64,000 nucleotides of DNA from Undaria pinnatifida (lineage: Eukaryota; Sar; Phaeophyceae; Laminariales; Alariaceae): contig JABAKD010000005.1 of assembly GCA_012845835.1 (NCBI GenBank), positions 8,543,473 to 8,607,472 of the forward strand, written 5' to 3'. Below the pieces are notes generated by a model. That model saw only the letters and a program-made list of their open reading frames with translations, was not told where the DNA came from and did no database searches. Position numbers and translations under genes: made by a program. Every line of letters starts with the position of its first letter. Position 1 is the first letter of the stretch. Shown here piece after piece: positions 23,690-35,770 of the stretch.

Positions 23690-24038
23690 TACTGCCGCGG
23701 CCTTGATCCTTGCGTCGTTGATGGGGAGCGGGACCGGAGCAGTCCCAGCATGCCTAATGACTACCCCGAACTCGGGGAATGTCCCCTCAATAATAATGGG
23801 GGGGGGCGTTCCAACCGGAGACCTCATAAAAAAATTTCGCCAATTTGGCGTCGTTGTGATACCGACGAGATGCACGGAAGCGATTTCCCTTAAGTCCACC
23901 GCCGGGTCATACATGGGAGGTCTTGTCCCTGAGTTAAAAGTTGCTGTTAACAGGGACCCACGCACCCTCCGGAAAAACTCGGAAAGCTACCTAAAAAATG
24001 TCTCCTTTGGAGATGACAGCAGTCACTCGCGGAAACCG
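23690..24038. other. Unrecognised coding-like segment, strand uncertain
   Basis: Both strands are open. The minus frame (23965-23684) reads FNSGTRPPMYDPAVDL, then VGTPPPIIIEG and APVPLPINDARIKAAAVK before a stop. The plus frame (23640-24038) includes VPSIIMGGGVPTGDL and ends at an AAACC/GTAAGT donor-like site. Either could be an exon or a mobile-element fragment; it lies just beyond the EXO1 stop codon. I cannot choose the strand from sequence alone. Confidence 0.3.
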
Positions 24039-24176
24039 TAAGTTCTATCGGCATTGTAACCTTTTTGTACACCAAAGGCCGTCGTGGCCGCCAACGTCGC
24101 CAAGACGATGACTACCAACCAGGACAAAAAACTAAAACCCCTGTAATATAATAGACAAAAAAAAACGCACCTCGCG

Positions 24177-27100
24177 CTATCGCATGAGCTGGGCATCCCA
24201 AAACTCTGTCCCGCGTGCGCGCTTAGCCAAAGGCTGCGACGCCCCCCCCCTGCCCCTTTGCCTATTCCACGACGAGTCTCCCGGCGCACCCAACAGTCGC
24301 AAAAGTGGCGACTCTGCACCTCCCGCAGTTGGCATGCTCGAAGGCACTGTCCAACGCCGCGATAAAACCCCAGACGGACGAGCTTCGTTCCCAATGTTGT
24401 CTACTCCTACACGTCGGACTGGCAAGGCCGCCAGGTCCTGCTTAGTGGACGGAGTTGTCGAGACAGGACGCGCTGGTAGGGTCAGGCAGTGGGGTGGTCT
24501 GCTAAATAGCGACATCCCTTTCGACTCGATAGCGGCATCGCCATTCCCTGAATGGAAAGGCGCACCCGCGTCACTTGCTGGCGGCAAGGCGCTCGGCTGA
24601 ACCATCCAACGTTGTGCACCCTCCTCCGTTCGAGAGGTCCGGTTCTCCTCTAACGCCGAGGTAGTACTATCCACTGCCTCCGTGTCCTCACGCTCGGTCT
24701 CATGCTGCTGCCTCGTGTTTGCCGGTCCACGCCAACCAAGTGCTAAGGGCGGGCCCAGCATTCCATCTCCTGGTGCGCTGGAGCGCCTTCGTCTTCGCTG
24801 GAGTGTTTCGAGTCCTGGACTAACCTGCTCGGATGCCGTTTTCAAAGGGAAGGCGGTCAAAAGCTATATATTCCACTATTCATACAATCCTGAGCACCGC
24901 TGTACGCTGGTGTCCTTTCAGAGAGACGCCAGAACAACCACGGTAAGAAAATTGAACTGCTTGACGTTTAACCGCTTTAGAACTGCACATACCTGGCACG
25001 TTTTGGAGGACGAAAACATTTTGCTGGTGGAAAAGGACAGTGTAATGCACTTTGCAGGAGGAAAAGGGTTAAAAAAAACGGATCGGACGACCACAGGGGG
25101 GAAGGAACCGCGAGCAACAGAGTGCCTGTCTAGATCCAAGCGACCAAACGCCTTGTCACCTGTGTACTATGGAAGTTCTGCGCGGAAGGAGGGACAAACT
25201 TGGCGCGGTTGGCATCCGGGGGACCCGTGAGAGCCAATGCCCCCACAAGCTGTCGCGTGTCCACCTACAAAGGAACAAACAGCAAGGGCGTGCAAACAGC
25301 AAGGGCGTGGAACAAAAGTGCTGCAACAAGCAACAACACAACCGCTCACTTTTGTTTATCAGCTGGCGAACCACCCGTGGTATTACGGCTGAGATTGGCG
25401 TTCGTCAGTGGCAACCTGAATACTCCATAGCACGTACCTCAATAAAGCTGCTAGCGTTCGCATCATTTTCTAGGTCTTCGGACTGGGGAGCGCATGCCCC
25501 CGACGGCACATCCGCGTCTGGAGGGTTAGAGCCCATCGTACCAAGGAGGAGCCCGCGGGGTCGATCATCTTCGACGTTTGTTTCTGTTTCGCAACGCCTC
25601 CGAATCTGTCGCGGGTCTGCCAGTTCCTTCTCCCCACAAGTTTCTGCCCACACTGATTCCTGCTCGCGCGCATCCGGTTCTCTCCATCCCACGTCTGGAA
25701 TCTGACGATCCACGGCGGTGCTCTGATTCTTAAATCCTGCAGAATCCGCTGTGGTAAGACCTTCTTGCCGACCTTGATTACTCCAATCCAGCGCCAGACC
25801 CCTCCTCCCTTCCTCCTTCGTGCTGGGAGACAACGGCGCGTTTTGTCCCGTCGCGTGGAGCAATGTAGTCTCTTCGGGAGCTTCCCTCGGCCACGAGTAC
25901 CGGGGGGGCATTATGGTAACAGGCGAGAATGCTCCGCCGAGACTAGCGCAGTCAGAGTTTGGTCTACACGTCAAGCCCAGCCCAGGAGCTTGAGTTTCGC
26001 CCAGTCTAGCACCCTTTGAATCAACGCCAAAGGAAAAGTTCGAAGACTGCTCCGCCTCTGAGTGCACCCCGACCAGATTACAAAGTTCGTGCGTGGACGG
26101 CGCTTTCTCGAGAAAATTCCCGTGCCACCCGCCTGAAAAACGAGATGGATTCATGAACGGATCGTGCATGTTCTGCATTCCCCACACGTTTCGTGTGTCG
26201 ACTGCCGCTGTTCCCCTCCCCATCCTTGCTCGAGAGTTGTCTCCGGACGCCGAAAACGGCATCTCCGCAAGCGCAGACTTATTCGCGCTAAAGGGTCGGT
26301 CAATAAAAGTTCCAGCCAAGGTAGGCGGTACCGCCGACATGCGTGCCTCGGATCCGCAGCTCCAAGGATCAGCTTCTCCCTGCACTTCGTCGCGTCTGCT
26401 CCAGACGGCAGGTTGGGGCGGCGGAACATGCTGCGCACGCTCGTTCGGACTCAGCTCGTTGATGCCGCCTCCCTCAGTTATAGTCGTCTTGACACCGCCC
26501 CCCCCAGTTACAGCCGACTTGCGCGAAGGGGCGGAAGCATCTCGCGGGAGATTGTTTGCCGGCACGGATGAGGCGGGCGAGGGATGTCCAGACTTTGCAG
26601 GCTCGACTCGCTCATAAGGCTGGTGGTCGTTGGGCTTCAAACGACCAGACGTGACACCTGTGAATGCTCAGACGGCCCGTCACAAACACGGAAGAAGTGA
26701 TAAAAAGGTCTTGGTAAACCAGAAAGCTTGTAGAAACATGGTCGTGATAGGCCTTGGTGCACCAGGGGTTTGTAGAGATATGTCAAGTGACTACGATGAA
26801 TGCTAGGGTAAGGGTGCACCAAATATTTCTGAGGCTCCTCACTTGAGGAGGTCATGCACACCCTAACCACCCTGACCCTTCCATAAGAAAGGCAAGTGCA
26901 ATCCCATTCAACAATCCCATGGCCTAGACATACAACGAATGATGCTAATAATGCCATTAAAAAAGTGGTATTCCAACAAAAGCCATCGGGGTAGTCCCTC
27001 AGTTGAGGGGTCCGCCAGTCACAACTAATTGAGCCGAAAGGTGCTACCGCTGTCGTGGCACGCGTACGTCACGAACCCGTACAATCAAGTTACAGCACGA

Positions 27101-30100
27101 GCTATTGTGCACGGCTTTCGCAGACAAGACCAAGCGCGATCAACTATTTATCAGCACACGGTTTTCAGGGCCCCGAGGAGGCAACAATAAGACATGTTTT
27201 TTCCGAGAGAGTGACCGAGCACGAAAACGAGCACACAACCTCTACAGAAGCAAACCGACTAACATCCACCATGAAAGTATCTGACAAAACGGGTGTTCCC
27301 ACTACCTTCGCAGACAAGAGGCGGTAGATGGCAACCCAGAAAAGCAAGATCTCCCATCTCCTTCGCCGTGTCTCCGAGTGGCATGAGGTGTTTTGTCTCC
27401 TGCGAAACGAATGCAGGAGCACGGCTTTCGTATATGACACAAGGTAGCCCTCATATCGAGCGCCTATAGCACCAATAAACGGGGGGGGTGTAGAACCGAC
27501 GCTTGGGCTGCATGGTTTTAAGGGATGGCCGGTGCCCAACTTCGACATAAATCAAATTACAAAGAAAAAACGCCAAAGAGGGAAAAATGCCTTTTGCTCG
27601 ATAAATGTAAAATTCACGTACGGCCAGCACGGAGCTGAGCCTTGTTCGAGCGCATATGAAAACAGTTGCATCGACACTGCAGCAGCACATGGAACCTTGC
27701 TTGCTTCGATCATCAACACCGGACGCCACCGCATGGCAAGTCGAGGCCCGCAGTTTATTGCTAAAAAGGAGTGCAGCCAGCATCGGCCTTTCACGAAGAC
27801 GTCACAACGCGCATGCTGCCTCAGCTATACGGTCGATCCACACACTGAAAACTTTTCTTGTTTCCCCAATGTGTGCAGTATGTATAGACAAAAGCATCCT
27901 GCGGATCACCACGTGGCAGAATCAGGTGTTCCACGAGGCTGAAAATAGCTCCGCTTGTAGTAGTATTGCATTAATGCGTCAAGCGAAGGAATAAGCGAGA
28001 ACCCTTACACCGCGTGCTATGTTTAGATTATGCACTCTACCTCAGCCTTCGGGTCGTAGATGATGTGATGACGAAATGTTAACCTTGCTCTTTTGTACTG
28101 TGCCCAGTATCCTTCCGGGACGATAAACTTGGAAGAGTTCACCGCGCGAATGATCTGTCCATGACCAAACAAGGGGTGGCGACAACACAAACACAGTGTC
28201 GAACAAGAGGTGGCAAGGACATAAACGCAGTGAAAACATCCTCAGCCACATATGCTTAGCGTTGATGTGGTCGCTGTTTCGAAATATCGCTTATTTTCGA
28301 ACACCGCAGCACCCTGTCAAAACTACAAACCAGACGCGGCACCTTAGCCACAAGCCCAACATGCTGCGCTGGTCCTAACCCCCGTTGGTGTGGGGCACAC
28401 GGGGTGAGTGGTCCAATTAAACTTTTTATGACCTGCGCTTCCACTAGGTTCAATTCATCGTCCACAGCACGCCTCACATGGTGCCAGGGAGCCACGCGGC
28501 AGACACGCTATTACCTTCAGCCGTGATCAGCTGAAAAACCACCGTTCGCCCAACCAAAACAACGGCGCAGGCAACAATCTAACCATCCCGGGATTGCCGC
28601 GCTCTCTCACGGAGAGCTTCCGTTGTAGCTGACCCCGTTAGAACTCCACCCGCGTTTGGGGACAAACTTCTCGGAATTACCATGGGCTAAATTTCGAAGT
28701 GACCCATGTACTGTATTCACAAGCTCGGCGCCACCTCCAGCGCCCAGTGTCTACACGCGGCGGTCGCGCATATGAGGGTTGACATCACACTCAACGTTTG
28801 GCCTACCCTCGCTTGCAAATGCAAGCATAGGAAATCGCAGGGTGACGCGAACGCATGGGATTCCGCTCCCTTTAGTAATAGCGGGGCTTACCTTGTCAAG
28901 GCTCCGATGTTTGCTGACGAGTTTGTGCGCGGTTGCGATGCCCAGTCCTTTCACGGCAGCGGTGATGTAGTCACATCCCACCAATAGACAAAGATCCAGA
29001 AACTGTGGAGCAGAATCATGCCGACGGGAGGACATCTCTTCACGAACGGGACGTTGGGTACAATGACGGTGTCTGATACCAGGTAACATGCTTCGGTTAG
29101 CGTGGAAACACACATGTTTTCCGCCTAACCATCTTATGTAACTGCTATGTTTCAAACGAGCAACTGCCGTGACGCTTCGAACAGGTCGCGGCAGCTAGCC
29201 CGGTCGCTTCCTGGGTCCGTTCGTGGTTGCAAGGGGGCATAGCAGGGGTGATAATCGTCTCTGCAAGCTGCATGCGCACGAGAGCGAGCTAACATTTGAG
29301 CACGAATACGCCAGCTTACGCATCTACCGAGCACGTGGCCAGTCGTGGGCGAAAATAGATCCTGATGATACGATTCAAAGGAGAGTCATTCCTTCAAAGC
29401 CATATTACACTTTGCTCTCCCAGTCTCCGAAGCTCTCAACGAAGCGTCTTCACGACTTCGGCTGAAAGCGTAACCGCTAACAATAACTTTTAACATCATA
29501 CTAAGTACCAGCATGCCCAGCAAAGCACGCGTACTCTCAAACGAAGATGTGAAGGGGTTTTCGCTCACCATGCCATTCTTCCAGTTGCACAGGGACAATG
29601 GCGTGTTGGCCGCGAGATTCCTTAGTTGGATCTCCTGCCCAAGGCCCTCGTTATCCATCTTGAACAACACCTAACACGCGCCGCCATAGAGAAAATTGAC
29701 CGCTCAGAAAACTGCGGGCACAAAAAGTCTTCCCCCGGCATCAAAGTTCATAAACTTGAATGGCACGACCGGTATTACAAGCACAACCATCTTCTGACTT
29801 GATCCATCCACTCTCGACAGAACACGACATCTACAGCAGATGCTTTGGAGTGAGTAGCACAACATCGGTAAGGGGGTTAAGTTCCTGAAGTATATATATA
29901 TATAAATTACAGGTTCACTGCGTGAGAGCAAATAATATGGAATCGATTGTTTTACACCTCAATGCAAGCGCGAACGTCAATAATCGCACCATTCCGCTGT
30001 AACTTGAGTATCGTGTAACCCCCTGCAAGCCGGTAGGATGGTATATAGGCGGGGGAGTGACTAAACCGGGCTCAATTACACAAGCAAAGCAAATATTCTC

Positions 30101-33100
30101 AGCACGGATGAGGCCTTGCACGTCATATCGGAAGAACATATCTCGTGAGTGTTTCGATCAATCCAGGAATTCCGCAAACACGAGACGTATGCCGAGTATT
30201 CCTCACGTGACAAATGGCGCAGGGCTGGTCAAGCTCACGGATAGCAATGTAGGTAGCATCATTGAGCTGTACGTGCCAGTCTGCGCAGCGAGGTGGACTA
30301 GAAAAATTATACCTGGTACCTGGTGTAACATACAGCGAGCAACGAGCCCTTGTTTTCCACGTGAGGCAACGCGGCATAAGTGCTTTCAATTAGCATGAAA
30401 GCCATGGGTTAGCACGATCATCCCGCTGCTCACCTACGCCATGTTAGACAACACCATTTTACTCTCCCCCCCTCCGTCTCTTTTAGGCACTGCTATTATC
30501 AAACCTTCACGCAATATGATAAGATGTCGCAACAAAATAACCGATAACGAATTCACGGGAACGGCGCTCATCGGAAAACGGCGCCTTGTGGAGCACAATG
30601 CATTGAACGGCCAACTTTTACTTACCATCGGGCAGTGTCATCGCCATTACCTTCTTGCATCCATAAGGAAGGCAGTCTGAGTCCTCCGTTATCACGACGT
30701 CCACCGCACCGGATCGGCTCAGATACGCCAACTGCGCGTCTGCTTCGTAAGGTGCCACAATGAGCTTCACCCTCGCACACCGGAGCGCCTGCGCACGTAC
30801 GCCAAAAGCGGGGGGGTGCCAACATCGGCGGCAGAAACTCGGTTGTATGCTCAAACCGAAGAAAAACCCTGATTGTGTACTTGTACCAGGATTGCACTGC
30901 AGGCACTGTCGTGTGGAGCGCCTTGAATGCAACATTGCACGAGGATATCGCAAAGAGAGACGAGCGCCAGATGTTCCGGGCTAGTTTACACGATTCGCCA
31001 CAGAGAAACATGTCCCTGATCTGAAGCAACCCAATTTATGCAGGTAAGTGCAAGGAATTATTGTCTAGCACTGAGAGCGTCTGCAGGTGTGAACGGGCGG
31101 TACACCAAGTTTCGCTTGATAGCTGAACATCAGTCGCCTACCAAAGAGTGATCCACGGTCGAGAATTGTCACCTTGATAAGCTTGAAGGCCATTTCGTGC
31201 GTGACTGCAACAGCCTTTGAAAAGTGCTGAGCTGCTGCGCCCGCTTCCCCCGCCGCCAGTGCCGCATTACCCTTGCTTCTCGCTGAATCTCGGTTCCTGC
31301 AACATCATTGTTCAGCCGGGGATGGTAGCAAACCATGACGTCAAACCGCAGCCAACATATTTTGGAAACCGCGTGTGGGTTGAGTGAAACGTTGCGGCTG
31401 TGAAACCTCCGCGACGCTCACAGCGCCTTCACCTTGGATGGCAGCTACGCGTTGCTCGTAAATCTCCATCACACAAACGCATGGTACCACTCAGCGCTAG
31501 GAACAGCAATCCGGCAAGGGAGGGCATACTCGCCGACGAGTTTTCGACCTCTGTCGGCATCACAACCCACCGTCTTCGCTCCATGTGCTTGCTTCCTTTC
31601 ATCGGGAGGCTAGCTCCATCGAACACCATGATCGGCTCGACCTGATGACCTCGTAGGAGATTGACCCGCTTCATGCAGAAAGTGACGTACCTGGATCAAA
31701 CGGAGTCGAGAGACAGCGGAGGTGACATCCACGCGGGTCGGATAATGCCCCCGGGAGGTATAAAATAGTGTACTACGCAAAACTCGCCAAGACGTTGAGA
31801 ACGTATCTGGCATGAGCGCTCCTTTCGCCGCGACGTGATCATTTCAGCTACAGCGAGAAGTTCACTGGACCCTTTGAAACTAGTGAAAAATCGCACTACA
31901 CTATTAATACCAATCACCTGTGCATTGCCATCATGAGGTTATATGAATACGTAGCTGGAGTAGCGTGTTACCGTGCGCTCGTTCTAATACGGTAGTACAG
32001 TAGCATAATAGTACCGGTACGGACTAGTACTTGGTATGCACCATGCGCTTGTGCTTGTTCGTCCTATACTGCCAGGTGTTATACAGCAGGGCTTTTCACG
32101 GATCGGGTCAAATCTCGCGGGTCGGGTCGGGTCGGGTCAGCTGACCCGACCCGACCCATGAGAATTTCGAGACGTCTTTGACCCGACCCGACCCGACCCG
32201 CAAGAATTTCGAGGCGTCTTGACCCAGCCCGACCCGACCCGCGAGATTTAAAAAACCTCTTGACCCGACCCGACCCGACCCGCGAGATTTTGAAAAGCTC
32301 TTGACCCGACCCGACCCGACCCGCGAGATTTTGAAATCCTCCTGACCCGACCCGACCCGACCCGCCACAATCCGGGTGACCCGCGAGATGCGGGTTTCAT
32401 GCGGGTCAGGTCGACTTGACCCGTGACATTTCTTGCGGATCAAAGTCGAAAAGTCACGGGTCACAGCATGTATACGTCGGTCGGTTGGTTGGTCCTTGGT
32501 CCCTCGCACTTCTCCCAGGATGTCGTGTTCTACGGTTCTTTCTACCGGTATTGTTTGCAACAGCATTTTTCGGTGTGCGCGCGAAAAATGAGAAAGAAAC
32601 CGCAACCCACACGCATGACCAATTAGCCACGCCCGCAGCGAGATAACCGGGTCCACCCGACGAGCGACCCGACGAGCGAGCCAGTTACCTATGCAGTCTC
32701 CGGCCCCGGCAAGCAGCCTAGCTGAGCCGCCTCCGGCAGCAAGCCCACAACTGGGGCGGTGGATCTGTCAGCAGGGGCTGCGATCCGCGAGGATGCGTTG
32801 TCTGCTGCTGGTGTTTGCTGCTGCTGTGCTGCTGCTGCTGCTGTGCTGATGCTGCTGCTTCGACGACGACTGCTCTTGCTTTTTTACGTTTGGTCACATT
32901 TCGTACTGGTATGATAATTCTCGAGCTAGCTGCTACTAATACTTCTACTGTTGTATCTATCTTCTATCTATGCAGTCTCCAGCCCCGGCAAGCAGCCTAG
33001 TTGAGTCGCCTCCGGCAGCAAGCCCACAACTGGGGCGGTGGATCTGTCAGCAGGGGCTGCGATCCGCGAGAATCAGGGGTCTGCTGCTGCTGCTTGCGGC

Positions 33101-34739
33101 TGCCGGTGCTGCTGCTGCTGCTGCTTCGACGACGACTGTGCCCTTGCCTCTTTACGTTTGGTCACATTTCGTACTGGCATAACCGTATTATTACTACTAC
33201 TGTTACGGCTCCAGCCGGCACGGGATTTGTGTCACACTGTATGCCTTGGTACAAGTAGCTAGGGGCACTGCCTGGTGATTGTTATACACGCTGTGATGAC
33301 ATATGATCGGAGCATCCGCACGAGAGAGGCAGGAAGCGGTAAGTTTTGTATGATTCACGGATCCGCGGGGCGCCTGCACGGCAACGGCTCGCAGCTGTAA
33401 GTTTGAAAAAGGCGGCTCCGCGGGCCAGATCCGCGGGTTTGACCCGCGGGTCAGCCGAAAACAACTCGCGGGTCATGATGGCTTGACCCGCGAGTGACCC
33501 GTATCTCGCGGGTCATGACCCGACCCGACCCGCGATATTTTGAAAATCTCTTGACCCGACCCGACCCGACCCGCGATATTTTGAAACCTCTTGACCAGAC
33601 CCGACCCGACCTGCGAGATTTTGAAGCCTATTGACCCGACCCGACCCGACCCGACCCGACCCGACCCGACCCGCAAGATTTTAACAACCTCTTGACCCGA
33701 CCCGATCTGACCCGTGAGATTTTGAAATGTTTATGACCCGACCCGACCCGACCCGCGATATTTCGAAACCCCCTTGACCAGACCCGCGGGTCGGGTCATG
33801 ACCCGTGAAAAGCCCTGTTATACAGTACATTCGTTCGGGGAACTGGCGATCAATGTGGGACCCGTGCAACTTTTTGTTTTGGGTTCCATTCGGTAGCGTT
33901 TCCATGGACGGGCTGGATGATAAAGATGAGCTAAATACGATAAGCTTGCTCACCCCGTACAGGTATCAATCAATCTATTAGCCAAGTCCAATGCACTGCT
34001 GGGTCATCGCATCGAAATGTCGAAACACCTTGACGAAGACAATGATGTACCTGGTATATACGTACAGAGTACAGAACACAGAATAGTACAGTACTTGTGC
34101 CATACTCGTACCAGGTATATAGAAAGGATTGCATCAATAGTACGCGACTGCCTGTGGCTCCTTGCACCTGTCGAGGAACAAGCCGAACCACACTCTATCT
34201 TTAGCGTGGATTGGGGTTCGCCTGGCCCCGCGAGATGCTACAATACCTGGTACCCTGGTATACAAGACCCCCGCATCTGCGGAACTCAACAAACTACTCA
34301 CTTGTCAGTATCTACACCGGTGCAAAGCTCCGTCCCGCAGCTGAAAGCTCCGCGATGAAGCCTTGCGGATAGAAGCGTGACGGAAAAGCAAAGACGCAAG
34401 CAGTTGATCTTCGTTTATACAGTGTCAGTGTGAGATATCGAACCGGTCGCCCCGGTGGCGTATCAGGTTATCCTCGAGCCTTGTATAGGTCAGTTACGTT
34501 GAGTTCGAGCCCCGCCGAGTGCGTACTCGTACAAATTCGTTGGGACTTTGTCTTGTGCACAAATTGACTTGCGGAAAGCGCGAGAGCGTGAGTTAGTAAC
34601 ACTCGATGAAATATCGACGAGCAGTGGGGCTGCTGAACCCCATGCGCGATAAAAATGGAAGGCAAGAACCGGGGGGGAGAAGGGACGACACCTGTGACCA
34701 CGGCTTGTCCAGAAGCTGGAAAGTAAAAGTGTAAGGATG

Positions 34740-34770
<31 letters not shown>

Positions 34771-35278
34771 GGGGTAATACAGCAGAAAGAAGCTACAGAT
34801 ACCGGGTATACGTCAGGATGCCCTCATGATGCAAACACGAAACCTTGCAGCTACAAAAGCGTGCGAATATTATACTGGCGACGCACGTATGATGTGGCCC
34901 CGAACCAACAAGAATTACAGAATTACGAGTTGCGAGGTGCTTCCCCGTCGTTGGTTCATGGTTATGGTTCCTGCGCTGGCGGTTGGCTATTTCGATATTT
35001 CGCCGTCTTGCCATCAATGAACTGCTGTACGCTAGCAGTGCGTACGTACAGGTATGCCGCAAGTCCGATGCGTAAACCGTTGGGACACATGCTCGAAGCA
35101 TACTGCTGTCGGGCATGAGCAAGGCAGGAGAACGTCCATATTCAGGGTTTAGGATAGAGGACGCGCGTCAAGCTCACCAGCAGTACGCATCGACCCCAAC
35201 CGTGAGGCCCCGGTATTGGCTGATGTGAATCGGGTATGTCACGCTCTTGAGGGCAGCCAGCAATCCTGGGACGCCCAT
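24177..35278 (-). CDS. EXO1: Exonuclease 1 (EXO1), Rad2/XPG-family 5'-3' nuclease, 11 exons
   Basis: Exons, coding order: 35278-35178, 34361-34302, 31690-31571, 31296-31173, 30788-30651, 29670-29569, 29002-28892, 28154-28041, 27399-27306, 26657-25438, 24863-24177. All junctions are GT-AG and phases agree. The product is about 956 aa, or 943 if the last exon starts at 24824. The start ATG opens [14 protein letters not shown] with A at -3. Catalytic acids fall at human EXO1 positions: D30 (GVDAYCW), D78 (VFDG), E150/D152 ([12 protein letters not shown]), D171/D173 (ITEDSD), then D226 (VGCDY) followed by the helix-hairpin-helix [12 protein letters not shown]. Residues 253-340 keep the [11 protein letters not shown] and DLAFLG segments of EXO1. 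The last two exons (about 630 aa) are low-complexity with no domain I recognise, as is common for EXO1 tails. By family it resects DNA 5'-3' in mismatch repair and recombination in the nucleus. Intron 2 is enlarged to 2.6 kb by a hAT element. The acceptor of exon 2 (AAG) and the start of exon 11 are the least certain points. Confidence 0.93.
32087..33817. mobile_element. Complete GACCCG-family hAT-type element in EXO1 intron 2 (hAT-B)
   Basis: Perfect ends CAGGGCTTTTCACGG and complement are flanked by an exact 8-bp duplication TTATACAG (32079-32086 and 33818-33825), matching hAT pattern nTnnnnAn. Next to each end lie arrays of GACCCGACCCGACCCG(C)GAGATTTTGAAA units in inverted orientation relative to each other (32105-32420 and 33470-33800). 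The middle has two cassettes (from about 32690 and 32969) starting TATGCAGTCTCC with CTG tracts. No transposase frame; non-autonomous. It accounts for two thirds of the 2611-bp intron. Confidence 0.95.
34446..34769 (+). mobile_element. tRNA-related SINE with poly-A tail
   Basis: The head contains an A-box-like TGGCGTATCAGG (about 34456) and a B-box-like GAGTTCGAGCCCC (about 34501), spaced as in tRNA genes. A body of about 190 bp follows, ending in 29 consecutive A (34741-34769). A related body without the tail is at about 40305-40440 in dihydroorotase intron 6. It sits in EXO1 intron 1 in the opposite direction, so the EXO1 transcript carries it as a U29 run. No target duplication was found. 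Confidence 0.6.
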
Positions 35279-35770
35279 GATGCGACGCCGAGAAGTGCAC
35301 GCCCTTCTTCAGCCAGCGGGGCAAGACAGACGAAACAACGAGGTTGAGGGACCCCGACTTCTTCTCTATATACACAATTGCTTCACAAGAGGCAACCACT
35401 AAACTGCGGTGTGCTGGAAGACTGTGACCGTCGTGTTCATCGTAGCATCGAAGTCCTACGCGTAAGTCCTTTTCCTTTTGTCGCAGATCAGCAGATCAGA
35501 CCATAATGGTTCGCTTTTGAAATAATGGGTTTACATAGACTTGAATGGCGTAAAGGTTCTGTAGGTTGGAACCCACGAGTGGTTCTTGTTTTTTGGTTCG
35601 CGTCCACGACGACTCCGCCACACCTACCGCGCCGACAGACACTCGTACACCATCCCACCATTGCTTCTCTCGGTCGAGCTCTTGCATCTTGCGCCTGCCC
35701 CGGCCGTCGCCTGTTGTTGCAGCACTGCTGTTCCTTCTCTGCACCGAACAGCGCAGAGGTTCCAAGAAAA
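35279..35770. promoter_or_regulatory. Shared divergent upstream region of EXO1 and dihydroorotase
   Basis: The EXO1 start codon (35278, minus) and the dihydroorotase start (35771, plus) face away from each other across 492 bp, or only 246 bp if the upstream ATG at 35525 is used. Both promoters and 5' leaders must lie here unless a non-coding first exon is further out. I see no convincing TATA box. A bidirectional promoter is an inference from the spacing. Confidence 0.5.

Noticed and set aside
23640-24041. A confident gene on the plus strand beside the EXO1 end
   Set aside because: The opposite strand is equally open and protein-like, and no partner exon was found, so I recorded it only as an unassigned coding-like segment.
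27532-27942. 136-aa plus-strand open frame
   Set aside because: It lies within an EXO1 intron (27400-28040) on the opposite strand, with no motif and no splice context.
30618-30650. Longer version of EXO1 exon 5 ending at the GTAAGT at 30625
   Set aside because: Family alignment needs GCKKV followed directly by LFKMDNEG. The donor at 30650 gives that and keeps phase, while the longer form adds an unmatched MAMTLPDG segment and shifts frame.
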